A stretch of DNA of 64,000 nt, taken from Bacillus pumilus. Lineage in GTDB: Bacteria; Bacillota; Bacilli; Bacillales; Bacillaceae. A program made the translations under genes and the position numbers. The DNA lies in NCBI GenBank assembly GCA_001938995.1, contig MKZN01000005.1, positions 156,147-220,146 on the forward strand. Reading direction: 5' to 3'. Positions 51,885-61,924 of this stretch are shown in pieces. The stretch's first letter is position 1. Each line of letters starts with the position of its first letter. The notes below the pieces were generated by a model. The model saw only the letters and a list, made by a program, of their open reading frames with translations, did no database searches and was not told where the DNA came from.

Positions 51885-51923
51885 TTTACAAAACCTTAAC
51901 ATTCCTTTTAAACGAAATTAATA
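51885..51923 (+). promoter_or_regulatory. PhoP box of the pst operon
   Basis: Four TTAACA-like hexamers at exact 11-base intervals: TTTACA (51885), TTAACA (51896), TTTAAA (51907), TTAATA (51918). PhoP~P binds direct TTAACA repeats with 4-5-base spacers upstream of Pho-regulon promoters under phosphate starvation. A possible -10 follows at 51931-51936 (TTTAAT). Confidence 0.9.
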
Positions 51924-51977
51924 AAGAACCTTTAATGTAGTACTCGTAGGACAAATTATTCAGGGGGTATTCTTGAA

Positions 51978-52895
51978 ATGAAAAAGAACAGATTATGGCT
52001 GCTTACTTTCCTTACTATCGCAATGTTAGCATTCGTCACAGCATGCGGAAACAGCAGCACAAGCGATGATTCAAAAGACGGTAAAGGAAATGCATCAAAC
52101 AAAGATGAAGCATCAGGTTCCATTACTATTTCAGGATCATCTGCAATGCAGCCTTTAGTTCTTGCGGCAGCAGAGAAATTCATGGATAAACATCCAAAAG
52201 CCGATATTCAAGTACAAGCCGGCGGTTCAGGAACAGGACTTTCTCAAGTGTCAGAAGGATCTGTACAAATTGGTAACTCAGATGTATTCGCAGAAGAGAA
52301 AGATGGAATCGACGCAAAAGCTTTAATAGACCACAAAGTCGCAGTTGTTGGTATGGCTGCAGCTGTTAACCCTGAAGTGGGTGTCAAAGATATTACAAAG
52401 GATGAATTGAAAAAAATCTTTACGGGTAAAATAAAGAACTGGAAAGAGCTTGGTGGAAAAGACCAAAAAATCACGCTTGTGAACAGACCTGATTCATCAG
52501 GAACACGTTCAACATTTGTGAAATATGCACTTGATGGGGAAACACCTGCAGAAGGCATTACGGAAGATTCTTCAAACACAGTAAAAAAATTAATTGCAGA
52601 AACTCCAGGTGCGGTTGGATACCTTGCATTCTCCTATCTAACTGATGACAAAATTACACCGCTTAGCATTGATGGTGTTACGCCAGATGAAAGTAACGTA
52701 CAAAGCGGCAAATATACAATTTGGGCATACGAGCATTCTTATACAAAAGGTGAGCCAGACGGTCTAACAAAACAATTTTTAGATTACCTAATGAGTGATG
52801 AAGTACAAAAAGAAGTTGTAAAAGACCAAGGGTACATCTCAGTCACTGATATGAAAGTAGAAAGAGATGCAAAAGGCAAACAAACAGATAAGTAA
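51978..52895 (+). CDS. pstS: Phosphate ABC transporter substrate-binding lipoprotein PstS
   Basis: 305-residue phosphate-binding lipoprotein (yqgG). The signal peptide has lipobox VTAC, with Cys23 as the predicted lipidated residue, followed by a Ser/Asp/Lys-rich linker. The binding domain has SGSSAMQPLV, AGGSGTGLSQVSEG and NRPDSSGTRSTF, the phosphate-contacting loops. AGGGGGTATTCTTG precedes the ATG. First gene of pstSCAB1B2 under the PhoP box, and a hairpin after it should make PstS the most abundant product. Confidence 0.97.
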   Translation: MKKNRLWLLTFLTIAMLAFVTACGNSSTSDDSKDGKGNASNKDEASGSITISGSSAMQPLVLAAAEKFMDKHPKADIQVQAGGSGTGLSQVSEGSVQIGNSDVFAEEKDGIDAKALIDHKVAVVGMAAAVNPEVGVKDITKDELKKIFTGKIKNWKELGGKDQKITLVNRPDSSGTRSTFVKYALDGETPAEGITEDSSNTVKKLIAETPGAVGYLAFSYLTDDKITPLSIDGVTPDESNVQSGKYTIWAYEHSYTKGEPDGLTKQFLDYLMSDEVQKEVVKDQGYISVTDMKVERDAKGKQTDK

Positions 52896-52915
52896 AAGGT
52901 CTTGAATTGATAATG

Positions 52916-52947
52916 AAGGAAAAGTGTAACTTTTCACTTTTCCTTTT
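52916..52947 (+). terminator. Partial terminator between pstS and pstC
   Basis: An 11-bp perfect stem AAGGAAAAGTG/CACTTTTCCTT with an 8-base loop and TT. Inside the operon it probably acts as an attenuator that gives more pstS than pstCAB mRNA. Confidence 0.75.
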
Positions 52948-52975
52948 ATGACATTCATTAGGAGTGTAGAAAAAA

Positions 52976-53902
52976 ATGAAACAGATAGAACAGACAGAAG
53001 CGAGCGATCGGCTGATTAGCTCGAAAAAAAATAGGCAAATGGATGAAGTAAGAGGAAGTATATTGGTGAAATTCTGTGCATTCTTAATGATTGCTGTATC
53101 GATTGCCATTACGATCTTCCTTGGCATTAAGGGTTTACAATCTTTCTTCGTAAATGGTGTAAGCCCAATTGAGTTCTTAACCAGTATCAATTGGAACCCT
53201 ACAGCAGAGAATCCTGAATATGGCGCATTTCCATTTATCTTTGGATCCATCGCCGTCACGCTCCTATCGGCACTCATTGCAGCACCGTTAGGTATCGCAG
53301 GAGCTATTTTTATGACAGAAATCGCACCTGCATGGGGACGTAAGATTCTCCAGCCAGTGATTGAATTACTTGTAGGGATTCCATCCGTTGTTTACGGATT
53401 CATAGGTCTTACAGTATTGGTACCGTTTATTGCACAATTCAAGTCAAGTGGCTCAGGCCACAGTGTATTAGCCGGAACGATTGTGCTGTCGATTATGATT
53501 TTGCCAACCGTCACGTCTATTGCAACTGATGCCATGGCTTCACTGCCAAAGAGTTTACGCGAGGGATCGTATGCATTAGGGGCAACAAGATGGCAAACGA
53601 TTAGACGTGTCCTTGTTCCAGCAGCATTACCGACCTTAATGACAGCAGTTGTACTTGGAATGGCAAGAGCTTTTGGTGAAGCACTTGCTGTTCAGATGGT
53701 CATAGGAAACACTCGTAATTTACCAGAGAGCATTATGGACACAGCTGGTACATTAACAACCATTATTACGTTAAACATGGGTCACACAACGTATGGAAGT
53801 GTTGAAAATAATACACTTTGGTCTATGGGACTTGTCCTTCTAGTTGTATCATTTATGTTCATACTCATTATCAGATACTTGTCGTCTAGGAGGAAGATTT
53901 AA
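52976..53902 (+). CDS. pstC: Phosphate ABC transporter permease PstC
   Basis: 308-residue permease (yqgH) with six transmembrane helices and the ABC permease EAA-type loop SYALGATRWQTIRRVLVPAALP (about 199-220), which contacts PstB. The charged cytoplasmic N-terminus (1-30) precedes helix 1. AGGAGTGTAG precedes the ATG. The stop codon overlaps the pstA start by one base. Confidence 0.95.
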   Translation: MKQIEQTEASDRLISSKKNRQMDEVRGSILVKFCAFLMIAVSIAITIFLGIKGLQSFFVNGVSPIEFLTSINWNPTAENPEYGAFPFIFGSIAVTLLSALIAAPLGIAGAIFMTEIAPAWGRKILQPVIELLVGIPSVVYGFIGLTVLVPFIAQFKSSGSGHSVLAGTIVLSIMILPTVTSIATDAMASLPKSLREGSYALGATRWQTIRRVLVPAALPTLMTAVVLGMARAFGEALAVQMVIGNTRNLPESIMDTAGTLTTIITLNMGHTTYGSVENNTLWSMGLVLLVVSFMFILIIRYLSSRRKI

Positions 53903-54786
53903 TGAATAGCAAGATGACCGATCGTTTTGCCACGTTTGTTTTTGGATTATGTGCCGCCATTATTACGGCGATTCTTGTTGGTTTGTTTTCATATATTCTT
54001 TTCAACGGTGTAAAAGAAGTGAATTTTGATTTTCTAACGTCACGTTCAAGTGCGATTGCATCTGGCGGCGGAATTCGGGATCAGCTGTTTAACTCGTTTT
54101 ATATCTTGTTTATCACGATGCTGTTCACTGTACCTTTAGGTGTTGGTGGCGGTGTGTATATGGCAGAATATGCACCTCAAAACAAATTAACGGACTTTAT
54201 TCGTACATGTATTGAAGTACTGTCGTCATTACCATCCATTGTCATTGGAATGTTTGGTTTACTCATGTTCGTTAATTTAACAGGGTGGGGTTATACGATT
54301 ATCGGGGGAGCTCTTGCGCTCACTGTCTTTAACTTACCAGTGATGGTGAGGGTAACAGAAGACGCACTTCGCTCAGTGCCGAAGGATCAAAAGGAAGCAT
54401 CACTTGCGCTCGGTGTGACAAAGTGGCATACCGTCAAAACCGTCCTTATCCCTGGTGCAATTCCTTCTATTATCACTGGAGCCATTTTAGCATCAGGAAG
54501 AGTCTTTGGTGAGGCAGCAGCACTTCTTTTTACAGCAGGTCTATCAACACCTCGACTTGATTTTGCGAACTGGAGTCCGTTTTCCGAAACGTCTCCACTT
54601 AATATTTTTAGACCAGCAGAAACATTAGCCGTTCATATTTGGAACGTCAATACGCAAGGGATCATTCCTGATGCAGAGGCGATTGCAAATGGTGCTTCAG
54701 CTGTACTTGTGCTTTCTGTCTTGATTTTCAACTTAGCAGCTAGATGGCTTGGATCATTTATTCATAAAAAGCTTACGTCAAAATAA
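53902..54786 (+). CDS. pstA: Phosphate ABC transporter permease PstA
   Basis: 294-residue second permease subunit (yqgI) with six transmembrane helices and coupling loop [20 protein letters not shown] (about 168-187). AGGAGGAAG lies at the end of pstC, and the start overlaps the pstC stop. It forms the membrane channel with PstC, and two different PstB ATPase genes follow. Confidence 0.95.
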   Translation: MNSKMTDRFATFVFGLCAAIITAILVGLFSYILFNGVKEVNFDFLTSRSSAIASGGGIRDQLFNSFYILFITMLFTVPLGVGGGVYMAEYAPQNKLTDFIRTCIEVLSSLPSIVIGMFGLLMFVNLTGWGYTIIGGALALTVFNLPVMVRVTEDALRSVPKDQKEASLALGVTKWHTVKTVLIPGAIPSIITGAILASGRVFGEAAALLFTAGLSTPRLDFANWSPFSETSPLNIFRPAETLAVHIWNVNTQGIIPDAEAIANGASAVLVLSVLIFNLAARWLGSFIHKKLTSK

Positions 54787-54809
54787 ACGGAGAAAGGTGT
54801 GAAGGGGAT

Positions 54810-55622
54810 ATGGTTCAAATGCTCGCAGAAAAAAAAGAGATGGCAGCAACTAAGGCTCCACTTCAGGCGGAACAGATTTTACAGGTACAGGATTTAAGCA
54901 TTTATTATGGTGAAAAAAGAGCGGTCAATCAAATTTCATTTGAAATTGAAAAGAATGCCATTACGGCATTAATCGGTCCTTCAGGATGCGGGAAATCAAC
55001 TTTTCTACGTAGTGTGAATCGCATGAACGACTTGATTCCAGGGTCAAGAAGTGAAGGGGCGATTATGTACGAAGGATTAAATATTCTTGATGATCGCATT
55101 AATGTCGTTAATTTAAGAAGGGAAATTGGCATGGTGTTTCAAAAGCCAAATCCATTCCCTAAATCCATCTATAATAACATTACCCATGCGCTTAAATATG
55201 CAGGTGAAAAGAGAAAATCAGTACTTGATGATGCGGTAGAGGAAAGCTTAACAAAAGCAGCATTATGGGATGAAGTGAAAGATCGTCTTCACCGTTCTGC
55301 ATTGTCATTATCAGGCGGACAACAGCAGCGCCTTTGTATTGCACGGACACTTGCGATGAAGCCTAGTGTGCTTCTATTAGATGAACCTGCTTCTGCCCTT
55401 GATCCAATCTCAAATGCAAAAATTGAAGAGCTGTTAACAGATTTGAAAAATGATTATTCAATCGTCATTGTCACACACAACATGCAGCAGGCATTACGTG
55501 TCTCTGATCGTACGGCCTTTTTCCTAAATGGCGATTTAGTGGAATATGATTTGACTGAACGGATCTTTACACGTCCCGCGCAGCAAAAAACAGAAGACTA
55601 TATCAATGGTAGATTTGGATAA
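54810..55622 (+). CDS. pstB1: Phosphate ABC transporter ATP-binding protein PstB1
   Basis: 270-residue ATPase (pstBA, yqgJ). Walker [10 protein letters not shown] (about 53-61), Q loop [10 protein letters not shown], signature LSGGQQQRL and Walker [14 protein letters not shown], with switch His in VTHNM. A short N-terminal extension is present compared with PstB2. It starts behind GGTGTGAAGGGG. Tandem copy of pstB2, with which it shares the PstB-specific end [10 protein letters not shown]. Whether the pair forms heterodimers is not known. Confidence 0.94.
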   Translation: MVQMLAEKKEMAATKAPLQAEQILQVQDLSIYYGEKRAVNQISFEIEKNAITALIGPSGCGKSTFLRSVNRMNDLIPGSRSEGAIMYEGLNILDDRINVVNLRREIGMVFQKPNPFPKSIYNNITHALKYAGEKRKSVLDDAVEESLTKAALWDEVKDRLHRSALSLSGGQQQRLCIARTLAMKPSVLLLDEPASALDPISNAKIEELLTDLKNDYSIVIVTHNMQQALRVSDRTAFFLNGDLVEYDLTERIFTRPAQQKTEDYINGRFG

Positions 55623-55637
55623 GGCGGGTGGATTTGG

Positions 55638-56420
55638 ATGAATGCAGTAGCAACTCAAACAGAAGCTAAAGAGGTTTTTCGTGTCGATGATTTGAACCTT
55701 TGGTACGGTCAGCATCATGCATTGAAGAATATTAACTTAGGCATCAGGGAGAATGAAGTCACGGCCATTATTGGGCCTTCAGGGTGTGGGAAGTCGACAT
55801 TTATTAAAACATTGAACCTCATGGTTAAAACGGTCCCAGGTGTGAAAATCACAGGGGATATGATGTATAACGATCACAACATTTTAAAAGGTCGTATCGA
55901 TTTAGTGGAACTGCGTAAAAACGTGGGAATGGTGTTTCAAAAAGGGAATCCATTCCCGCAATCGATCTTTGATAATGTTGTGTATGGTCCAAGAATTCAT
56001 GGAGTGAAGAGCAGGCAGCAATTGAAAGAGATTGCTGAAAAAGCATTGCGTGATGTCGCGCTTTGGGATGAAGTAAAAGATCGTTTAAGTGCACCGGCAT
56101 TAGGTCTTTCTGGTGGACAGCAGCAGCGCCTATGTATCGCAAGAGCCATTGCTACTAGCCCAGACATCTTATTAATGGATGAACCGACATCAGCACTTGA
56201 TCCTGTATCAACTTTAAAGATCGAAGAACTAATCATGAAACTTAAAGAGAAATATACGATTGCCATTGTTACACACAACATGCAACAAGCGGCAAGGGTC
56301 TCAGATCGAACAGCCTTTTTCTTAATGGGCGAGCTTGTTGAGATCAATGACACGAATGTGATGTTCTCAGAGCCAATAGATCAAAGAACGAACGACTATA
56401 TATCTGGACGATTCGGATAA
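55638..56420 (+). CDS. pstB2: Phosphate ABC transporter ATP-binding protein PstB2
   Basis: 260-residue ATPase (pstBB, yqgK), paralogue of the gene directly before it. Walker [11 protein letters not shown] loop [17 protein letters not shown], signature LSGGQQQRL, Walker [14 protein letters not shown], tail [20 protein letters not shown] precedes the ATG. Last gene of the pst operon; a strong terminator follows. It is closer to general bacterial PstB than PstB1, which has the substitution DEPASALD. Confidence 0.94.
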   Translation: MNAVATQTEAKEVFRVDDLNLWYGQHHALKNINLGIRENEVTAIIGPSGCGKSTFIKTLNLMVKTVPGVKITGDMMYNDHNILKGRIDLVELRKNVGMVFQKGNPFPQSIFDNVVYGPRIHGVKSRQQLKEIAEKALRDVALWDEVKDRLSAPALGLSGGQQQRLCIARAIATSPDILLMDEPTSALDPVSTLKIEELIMKLKEKYTIAIVTHNMQQAARVSDRTAFFLMGELVEINDTNVMFSEPIDQRTNDYISGRFG

Positions 56421-56458
56421 GAAAATCCCCTGGAGGTGAATGCCTTCAGGGGATTTTT
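56421..56458. terminator. Terminator after pstB2 (convergent with yqzC)
   Basis: AAAATCCCCTGGAGG and CCTTCAGGGGATTTTT form a long stem (one G-U) with a six-base loop. It can act on both strands. Confidence 0.93.
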
Positions 56459-56462
56459 GTTG

Positions 56463-56963
56463 TTATTTTGTTAAGGCTTTGACAATTTGTTTAAACGTCA
56501 TGCCCGTTTTTAGATTGAATTTGCCTGCCCGAATTTCTTTATGGTAGCCTGCGTCGATTACGTAATCATTGAAGTCTTTAGAAGAGTTAATGATTCCCTC
56601 TTTTTCTAGCATGTCTGAAACATCACTTGTGCTCATTCCGTTTTTGATCACGAATTTGATGGACTTGCTTTTTGGCTTGTCCGTTGTTTGATTGTCCCTC
56701 TTCGCATCCCCGTCTTCACTTGCTTTCAGCGCCTTTTCCTTATAATCAAGAAGCTGCTGGTAAGTGTCGCGGCTGACGGATACTTCTTTTTTAGAGTCCA
56801 AATAGTTTTTCACGTCAGTTTCTGTCACTTTCGCTGCGAGGGTTTCTTTTGTTGTTGTATCAGCTTCTGCTTGATCTTTTCCAGTGAGGAAAAAAACGAT
56901 GGCAAGAACGCCTGTTGCAAGAATCATCCCAGCTGCAAACGTTTGAATGCTTTTCTTCGTCAT
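56463..56963 (-). CDS. yqzC: YceG/MltG-like membrane protein YqzC
   Basis: 166 residues. It has an N-terminal transmembrane helix (about 8-27) and an extracytoplasmic helical linker. The C-terminal segment (about 100-166) reads IKFVIKNGMSTSDVSDMLEK and ends AGKFNLKTGMTFKQIVKALT, resembling the LysM-like front part of MltG/YceG transglycosylases. The MltG catalytic domain is missing, so a binding rather than enzymatic role is inferred. Its start overlaps the yqzD stop by 4 bases. Confidence 0.8.
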   Translation of the reverse strand: MTKKSIQTFAAGMILATGVLAIVFFLTGKDQAEADTTTKETLAAKVTETDVKNYLDSKKEVSVSRDTYQQLLDYKEKALKASEDGDAKRDNQTTDKPKSKSIKFVIKNGMSTSDVSDMLEKEGIINSSKDFNDYVIDAGYHKEIRAGKFNLKTGMTFKQIVKALTK

Positions 56964-57307
56964 ACAAGCACCTTCTCGTTGTCTTTAATGATCATGTTGA
57001 CATCTTCTACAGATACATGCTCTGCGCGTGCAATCGCCTCAGGAGACATACCATTTTGATGCTTTGAAATAATTTGTCTCGCAATTGAAGGATCAATTTC
57101 AGAGTGCTTGCGGACAACGATATTTGTCTCAAGTAATTCTTCTTCAAGAACCTTCATTTTCTTTTTCAGTTTATAGATCTCTTGCATTGCAGATAGCTGA
57201 AGTGTTTCAAGCTCTTGCTCCACTTCTTTAATCGGTTCTCTTTGAAAATATGAGAATGCAATCAGTATAATACTGACAACAAGCAATCCAATAATTGCAA
57301 TTTCCAT
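56960..57307 (-). CDS. yqzD: Membrane-anchored coiled-coil protein YqzD
   Basis: 115 residues. An N-terminal transmembrane helix (about 3-20), a coiled coil (about 25-62, EVEQELETLQLSAMQEIYKL), and a C-terminal helix-turn-helix-like stretch (HQNGMSPEAIARAEHVSVED). AAAAGGTGATG precedes the ATG. In a two-gene operon with yqzC. Function unknown. A possible minus-strand promoter (TTGAAA-N17-TAAAAA) lies in the region 57390-57420. Confidence 0.8.
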   Translation of the reverse strand: MEIAIIGLLVVSIILIAFSYFQREPIKEVEQELETLQLSAMQEIYKLKKKMKVLEEELLETNIVVRKHSEIDPSIARQIISKHQNGMSPEAIARAEHVSVEDVNMIIKDNEKVLV

Positions 57308-57906
<599 letters not shown>

Positions 57907-57936
57907 GCAGCAGGGAGTTTTCCTGCTGTTTTTTTA
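57907..57936 (+). terminator. Terminator after rpmGA
   Basis: CAGCAGG (57908-57914) and CCTGCTG (57922-57928), followed by T8. Confidence 0.93.
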
Positions 57937-57954
57937 TAATGGGAGATGATCAGT

Positions 57955-58527
57955 GTGAAAAAAGAACTGAGGCTTCAAACATTAGCACGACTCGACGAAA
58001 TGAGCACTGAAACATTTGAGCAGAGCGCCTCTTTGCTGTTCGAGCATCTGTTTCAATTACCAGACTGGAAACAAGCGGAAACGATTGCGCTGACGATGTC
58101 TAGAGGAAAAGAGGTGCCCACAAGACCCCTCATTGAATCGGCATGGCAGGTGGGAAAAACAGTTTGTGTGCCAACCTGTTTTCCAAAAACGAAAGACATG
58201 ACCTTTTATGAATATACGCCCGAAACGAAGATGAAATCGAGCTACTTTGGGTTAACGGAACCAGACCCCGAGACATCAATAGCGATCGATAAAGCAGCGA
58301 TCGATTTGATGATCGTGCCAGGTGTATGTTTTGATCAGCAAGGTTACCGCATCGGATATGGTGGCGGTTACTATGATCGTTACTTAGTTGACTATCCAGG
58401 CGTCACACTCGCTGTCTGCCTGTCTGTACAGCAGATCAAGCAAGTTCCTGCTGAAAAGCATGACTTGCCAGTGTCTATGGTTGTCAGTGAAAAAGGTGTG
58501 CAGGTCAGTTCGTTATATCACAAGTAA
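57955..58527 (+). CDS. yqgN: 5-formyltetrahydrofolate cyclo-ligase
   Basis: 190-residue enzyme converting 5-formyl-THF to 5,10-methenyl-THF with ATP, recycling folate. The ATP/folate motif GYRIGYGGGYYDRYL lies near 135-149, with VPGVCFD upstream. GTG 57955 follows GGGAGATG with about 8-base spacing. An in-frame ATG at 57946 lies within that site. It starts right after the rpmGA terminator. Confidence 0.93.
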   Translation: MKKELRLQTLARLDEMSTETFEQSASLLFEHLFQLPDWKQAETIALTMSRGKEVPTRPLIESAWQVGKTVCVPTCFPKTKDMTFYEYTPETKMKSSYFGLTEPDPETSIAIDKAAIDLMIVPGVCFDQQGYRIGYGGGYYDRYLVDYPGVTLAVCLSVQQIKQVPAEKHDLPVSMVVSEKGVQVSSLYHK

Positions 58528-58530
58528 ACG

Positions 58531-58562
58531 TCCGCATCTTATCGCTTAAGAGCGGATTTTTT
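58531..58562 (+). terminator. Terminator after yqgN
   Basis: TCCGC-A-TCTTA against TAAGA-GCGGA (one bulged A), followed by T6. Confidence 0.88.
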
Positions 58563-58670
58563 GATGGGAAAAAACTTGGCAGAATGTAGAACGGTTCCGT
58601 GCCATAATAAAAAAGTTCATGCATAAACAAATCCTATTTAAGCCACGATACGAACATAGGAGGGAATATC

Positions 58671-58844
58671 ATGAATAAGTTGATTTGGAGCATTGTGTTC
58701 ACATTGTTGGCGTATGTACTTGTGCAAAATCGTTATAGGTTGATGAATTTGATCTTAGAACAAAATCAAGTGCGTCATTTCTTTATTAAATGGATCATGA
58801 AAATACCATATATTCGAACGAAATTTATACGCCAAGCATTCTAA
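58671..58844 (+). CDS. yqgO: Small membrane protein YqgO
   Basis: 57-residue basic protein beginning MNKLIWSIVFTLLAYVLVQN, with one hydrophobic segment (about 4-19) and a cationic amphipathic remainder ending IRTKFIRQAF. TAGGAGGGAA precedes the ATG. It lies between yqgN and gluP, the position of yqgO in B. subtilis. Function unknown. It has its own terminator and is probably monocistronic. Confidence 0.8.
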   Translation: MNKLIWSIVFTLLAYVLVQNRYRLMNLILEQNQVRHFFIKWIMKIPYIRTKFIRQAF

Positions 58845-58869
58845 TCCCGCAAAAGCCGGGATTTTTTTG
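58843..58869 (+). terminator. Terminator after yqgO
   Basis: AATCCCG (58843-58849) and CGGGATT (58857-58863), followed by T6, overlapping the yqgO stop codon. Confidence 0.9.
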
Positions 58870-58930
58870 TTCAGAAATGCGTAGGGGGAAAAATCTTGAT
58901 ATAATGATGTAAAAAATGGAGCGCAAAAGA

Positions 58931-60469
58931 ATGAATGGAATAGATAGTCTATTTTGGCGAGTTGTCGATGAATTAAGAAAAAAAGGATACGAGATGATTC
59001 AAAGTCCTTATCCAGAGAATGAAATTTTTTTTGAAGCCCCCCGAAACGCTGGCTATGATCTCATCCGTCTATATAGAAGAGATGTGAATTTTAGACAAGA
59101 GATCGTACGTGATGTCGAAGAACAGGCGCATCGAATAGAACAACTAAGGGATGCCATGCGTAAACGGTCTCTTCATCTCTTACAGCTACAATTTACTTCT
59201 GAATATCCAGTGGATCAATGGCAGGATATAAACGGTCACCCGCATAAAATGCAGAAGGTGACAATGACACCCGTTCTCATCAGTGAGGACGCACTTGAGC
59301 ATGATGTGCAAGAGCTACAAAAATGGTTGAATACACCCCTTTCTGTTGATTTAGAGCAAGCGAAGAAAGATACAGCTGAAGAGGTATTGCAACTTAAAAT
59401 GAACGTGCTCCAAGCATTCGATGACCAAGAGAAGCAGCGGGAGCAGGACCGTGCTGTGTTTCAAAACGGCAAACCGATCTTCACATATATGTTTATTGCC
59501 ATTCAAGTGGTGATGTTTCTGCTGCTTGAGCTGTCTGGCGGGAGTACAAACACGGCAACATTGACAGCCTTTGGTGCAAAACATAATGTGCTCATCCTAG
59601 ATGGAGAATGGTGGCGTTTGATCACACCTATGTTTTTGCACATTGGTTTCACACATTTACTCTTTAATACATTTGCTCTTTGGTCTGTAGGTGCAGCTGT
59701 TGAGAGGGTTTATGGATCAGGAAGGTTTTTGTTCATCTATTTGATTTCCGGTATTTTTGGAACAATCACTAGCTTTGTGTTTAATACAGCAATAGCAGCC
59801 GGTGCATCAGGAGCCATCTTCGGCTGTTTAGGCGCACTGCTGTATTTAGCGATTTCTAATCGCGAACTTTTCTTTCGAACGATGGGGACGAACATTATTG
59901 TCATCATCCTGATCAATTTAGGGATAGGCTTCACCGTAGCTGGGATTGATAATGCGGGACATCTCGGTGGACTTGTAGGGGGGTTCTTAGCTGCTTTAGC
60001 TGTACGAATGCCGAAACAGGCTCAGCTGATCAAAATGATGATTGCCAGCCTGTTCCTTCTACTAATTGGTGGTTTTGGATTGTATACAGGATTTCATTCT
60101 GATGATCAAAAGGAAGCAGCTGCAACAAGTGAAGCAGCTAGTTTATTTGACGAGAAGAAATATAGCGAAGCGAGTAAACGGCTGGAGAAATTCGCAAACC
60201 AAGAGGATGCATCAGCTGAAGCACTTCATATATATGCACTATCTGAAGCGCAGCTTGGTCATCTTGACCGTGCGATACAATTCTTACAAAAATCTATTGG
60301 AAAAGATCCAGATGAACCGAATAAACGATACCATTTATCATTACTGTACGTAGAAAAAGGAGATACAGTGAAGGCAGAAGATCAGCTTCAAAAGGCGTTA
60401 AAGCAAGACCCACAAAATGAGCAATTCTCAAAACTGAAACAATATATTGAAAACACGAATACACAGTGA
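58931..60469 (+). CDS. gluP: Rhomboid intramembrane protease GluP (YqgP)
   Basis: 512-residue membrane protease. A cytoplasmic N-terminal domain (1-175) precedes a seven-helix rhomboid core (about 180-380), with catalytic Ser in GASGAIFG and His in DNAGHLGG. C-terminal TPR repeats (about 395-512) follow. In B. subtilis it cleaves the magnesium transporter MgtE with FtsH. ATG 58931 is chosen: a -10 TATAAT at 58900-58905 puts the transcript start next to the in-frame ATG 58916, and ATGGAG then serves as ribosome-binding site. Confidence 0.93.
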   Translation: MNGIDSLFWRVVDELRKKGYEMIQSPYPENEIFFEAPRNAGYDLIRLYRRDVNFRQEIVRDVEEQAHRIEQLRDAMRKRSLHLLQLQFTSEYPVDQWQDINGHPHKMQKVTMTPVLISEDALEHDVQELQKWLNTPLSVDLEQAKKDTAEEVLQLKMNVLQAFDDQEKQREQDRAVFQNGKPIFTYMFIAIQVVMFLLLELSGGSTNTATLTAFGAKHNVLILDGEWWRLITPMFLHIGFTHLLFNTFALWSVGAAVERVYGSGRFLFIYLISGIFGTITSFVFNTAIAAGASGAIFGCLGALLYLAISNRELFFRTMGTNIIVIILINLGIGFTVAGIDNAGHLGGLVGGFLAALAVRMPKQAQLIKMMIASLFLLLIGGFGLYTGFHSDDQKEAAATSEAASLFDEKKYSEASKRLEKFANQEDASAEALHIYALSEAQLGHLDRAIQFLQKSIGKDPDEPNKRYHLSLLYVEKGDTVKAEDQLQKALKQDPQNEQFSKLKQYIENTNTQ

Positions 60470-60482
60470 ATGACTTGACTGA

Positions 60483-60504
60483 AAGCGTATTTATGAATAC
60501 GCTT
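60483..60504 (+). other. Perfect hairpin between gluP and yqgQ
   Basis: AAGCGTATT and AATACGCTT pair around a 4-base loop with no U-tract. Probably an mRNA processing or stability element rather than a terminator. Confidence 0.55.
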
Positions 60505-60539
60505 ATCCTATCTGTTGAATTGAAGAAATGGTGAAAATA

Positions 60540-60743
60540 ATGAAAACTTTATATGATGTTCAGCAACTGCTCATGCGATTTGGAAATTATGTATATTTCG
60601 GAGATCGTGAAGCAGAATTAGAATTTATGGCTGATGAATTGAAGGAAATGTATACATCGGGGATCATTGACCGGACCGAATGGTCAACTGCGATGACCAT
60701 CCTTCAAATGGAATTGGCGAAATTAAATCGAAAAACAATGTGA
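60540..60743 (+). CDS. yqgQ: YqgQ family protein
   Basis: 67-residue small helical protein (DUF910), [21 protein letters not shown] at the N-terminus. Function unknown. It is always found just before glcK in Bacillus. ATG 60540 matches the family N-terminus, with GGTGA as a weak ribosome-binding site; ATG 60528 is also in frame. 14 bases before glcK. Confidence 0.88.
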   Translation: MKTLYDVQQLLMRFGNYVYFGDREAELEFMADELKEMYTSGIIDRTEWSTAMTILQMELAKLNRKTM

Positions 60744-60757
60744 AGGTGGAGGGGCGT

Positions 60758-61711
60758 ATGACAGGGGATTGGTTTGTAGGGGTTGACCTTGGAGGAACAT
60801 CAATTAAGCTTGCATTCATCAATGTATACGGTGAGATTCAGCATAAGTGGGAGATTCCAACCGATAAATCTGGAGAGACGATCACAGTGGATATTGCGAA
60901 ATCGATCGATCATAAGCTAATCGAGATCAGTATGCCAAAATCAGCCCTTATAGGTATTGGAATGGGCGCACCTGGACCAGTCGATAAAGTATCTGGCATT
61001 GTGTATAAAACAACGAATCTCGGCTGGACAAACTATCCCTTGAAGGATCATTTAGAAGCAGAAACAGGACTTCCAGCTGTTATTGAAAACGATGCGAACA
61101 TTGCTGCACTCGGTGAAATGTGGAAGGGTGCAGGAGATGGTGCCAAAAACCTTCTGATGGTGACGTTAGGCACTGGTGTCGGCGGCGGTATTATTGTGAA
61201 TGGTGAAGTTGTACAAGGTGAAACAGGTGCAGGTGGAGAAATTGGCCATATTTGTGCCGTTCCATTTCAAGGGGCACCGTGTAACTGCGGAAGAACAGGC
61301 TGTATTGAAACCATTGCATCGGCAACTGGTATCGTTAGACTGGCAAAAGAAAAGTTAGATAGAGAACAGCATTCATCCTCACTTGGCTCGCTTTCTTTGC
61401 TGACAGCAAAAGATGTATTTGAAGCGGCAAATCACGGTGATGATCTTGGTATGCGTGTCGTTGAAGAAGTAACGACACACCTTGGGTTTGTACTAGCGAA
61501 TCTCGCCAGTGCCCTAAACCCAACAAAAATCGTCATTGGCGGCGGTGTTTCTAAGGCAGGGGAACTTCTTCGGGAAAAAGTAGAGCGCGTGGTGAAACAT
61601 CATGCATTTCCTTCTTGCGCTGAGGACGCACAGGTCGTCATTGCATCACTTGGAAACGATGCAGGCGTCATTGGCGGCGCATGGATGGCCAAAAACAAAT
61701 GGTTGTCTTGA
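60758..61711 (+). CDS. glcK: Glucokinase GlcK (ROK family)
   Basis: 317-residue ATP-dependent glucokinase. ATP site [33 protein letters not shown] (catalytic Asp), [13 protein letters not shown], and the zinc motif [10 protein letters not shown], which the other ROK protein in this window lacks. Feeds free glucose from disaccharides into glycolysis. ATG 60758 follows GGTGGAGGGG. In an operon with gluP and yqgQ. Confidence 0.95.
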   Translation: MTGDWFVGVDLGGTSIKLAFINVYGEIQHKWEIPTDKSGETITVDIAKSIDHKLIEISMPKSALIGIGMGAPGPVDKVSGIVYKTTNLGWTNYPLKDHLEAETGLPAVIENDANIAALGEMWKGAGDGAKNLLMVTLGTGVGGGIIVNGEVVQGETGAGGEIGHICAVPFQGAPCNCGRTGCIETIASATGIVRLAKEKLDREQHSSSLGSLSLLTAKDVFEAANHGDDLGMRVVEEVTTHLGFVLANLASALNPTKIVIGGGVSKAGELLREKVERVVKHHAFPSCAEDAQVVIASLGNDAGVIGGAWMAKNKWLS

Positions 61712-61813
61712 ATCAAAGTGTCATCATCATGTCATTTTGATTAAATTCAGCGGTATATAGGCATTAAATTGGATGTTTAGCATATTCATAAGGTTGTCAT
61801 GAGGAAAAAGACA

Positions 61814-61842
61814 TTGATTTTCCGTCACAGACAGGTTAAGAT
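61814..61842 (+). promoter_or_regulatory. Putative promoter of yqgS
   Basis: TTGATT (61814-61819), 17-base spacer, TAAGAT (61837-61842). It leaves a leader of about 75 bases containing TAGGG/CCCTA. Confidence 0.55.
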
Positions 61843-61924
61843 ATACTTTAGTTATTTTTGAAGAAGCGCCAATAATAGGGGCAAGTCCCTAACCTATGTG
61901 CGTGTTTAGCATAAGGAGGTTACA

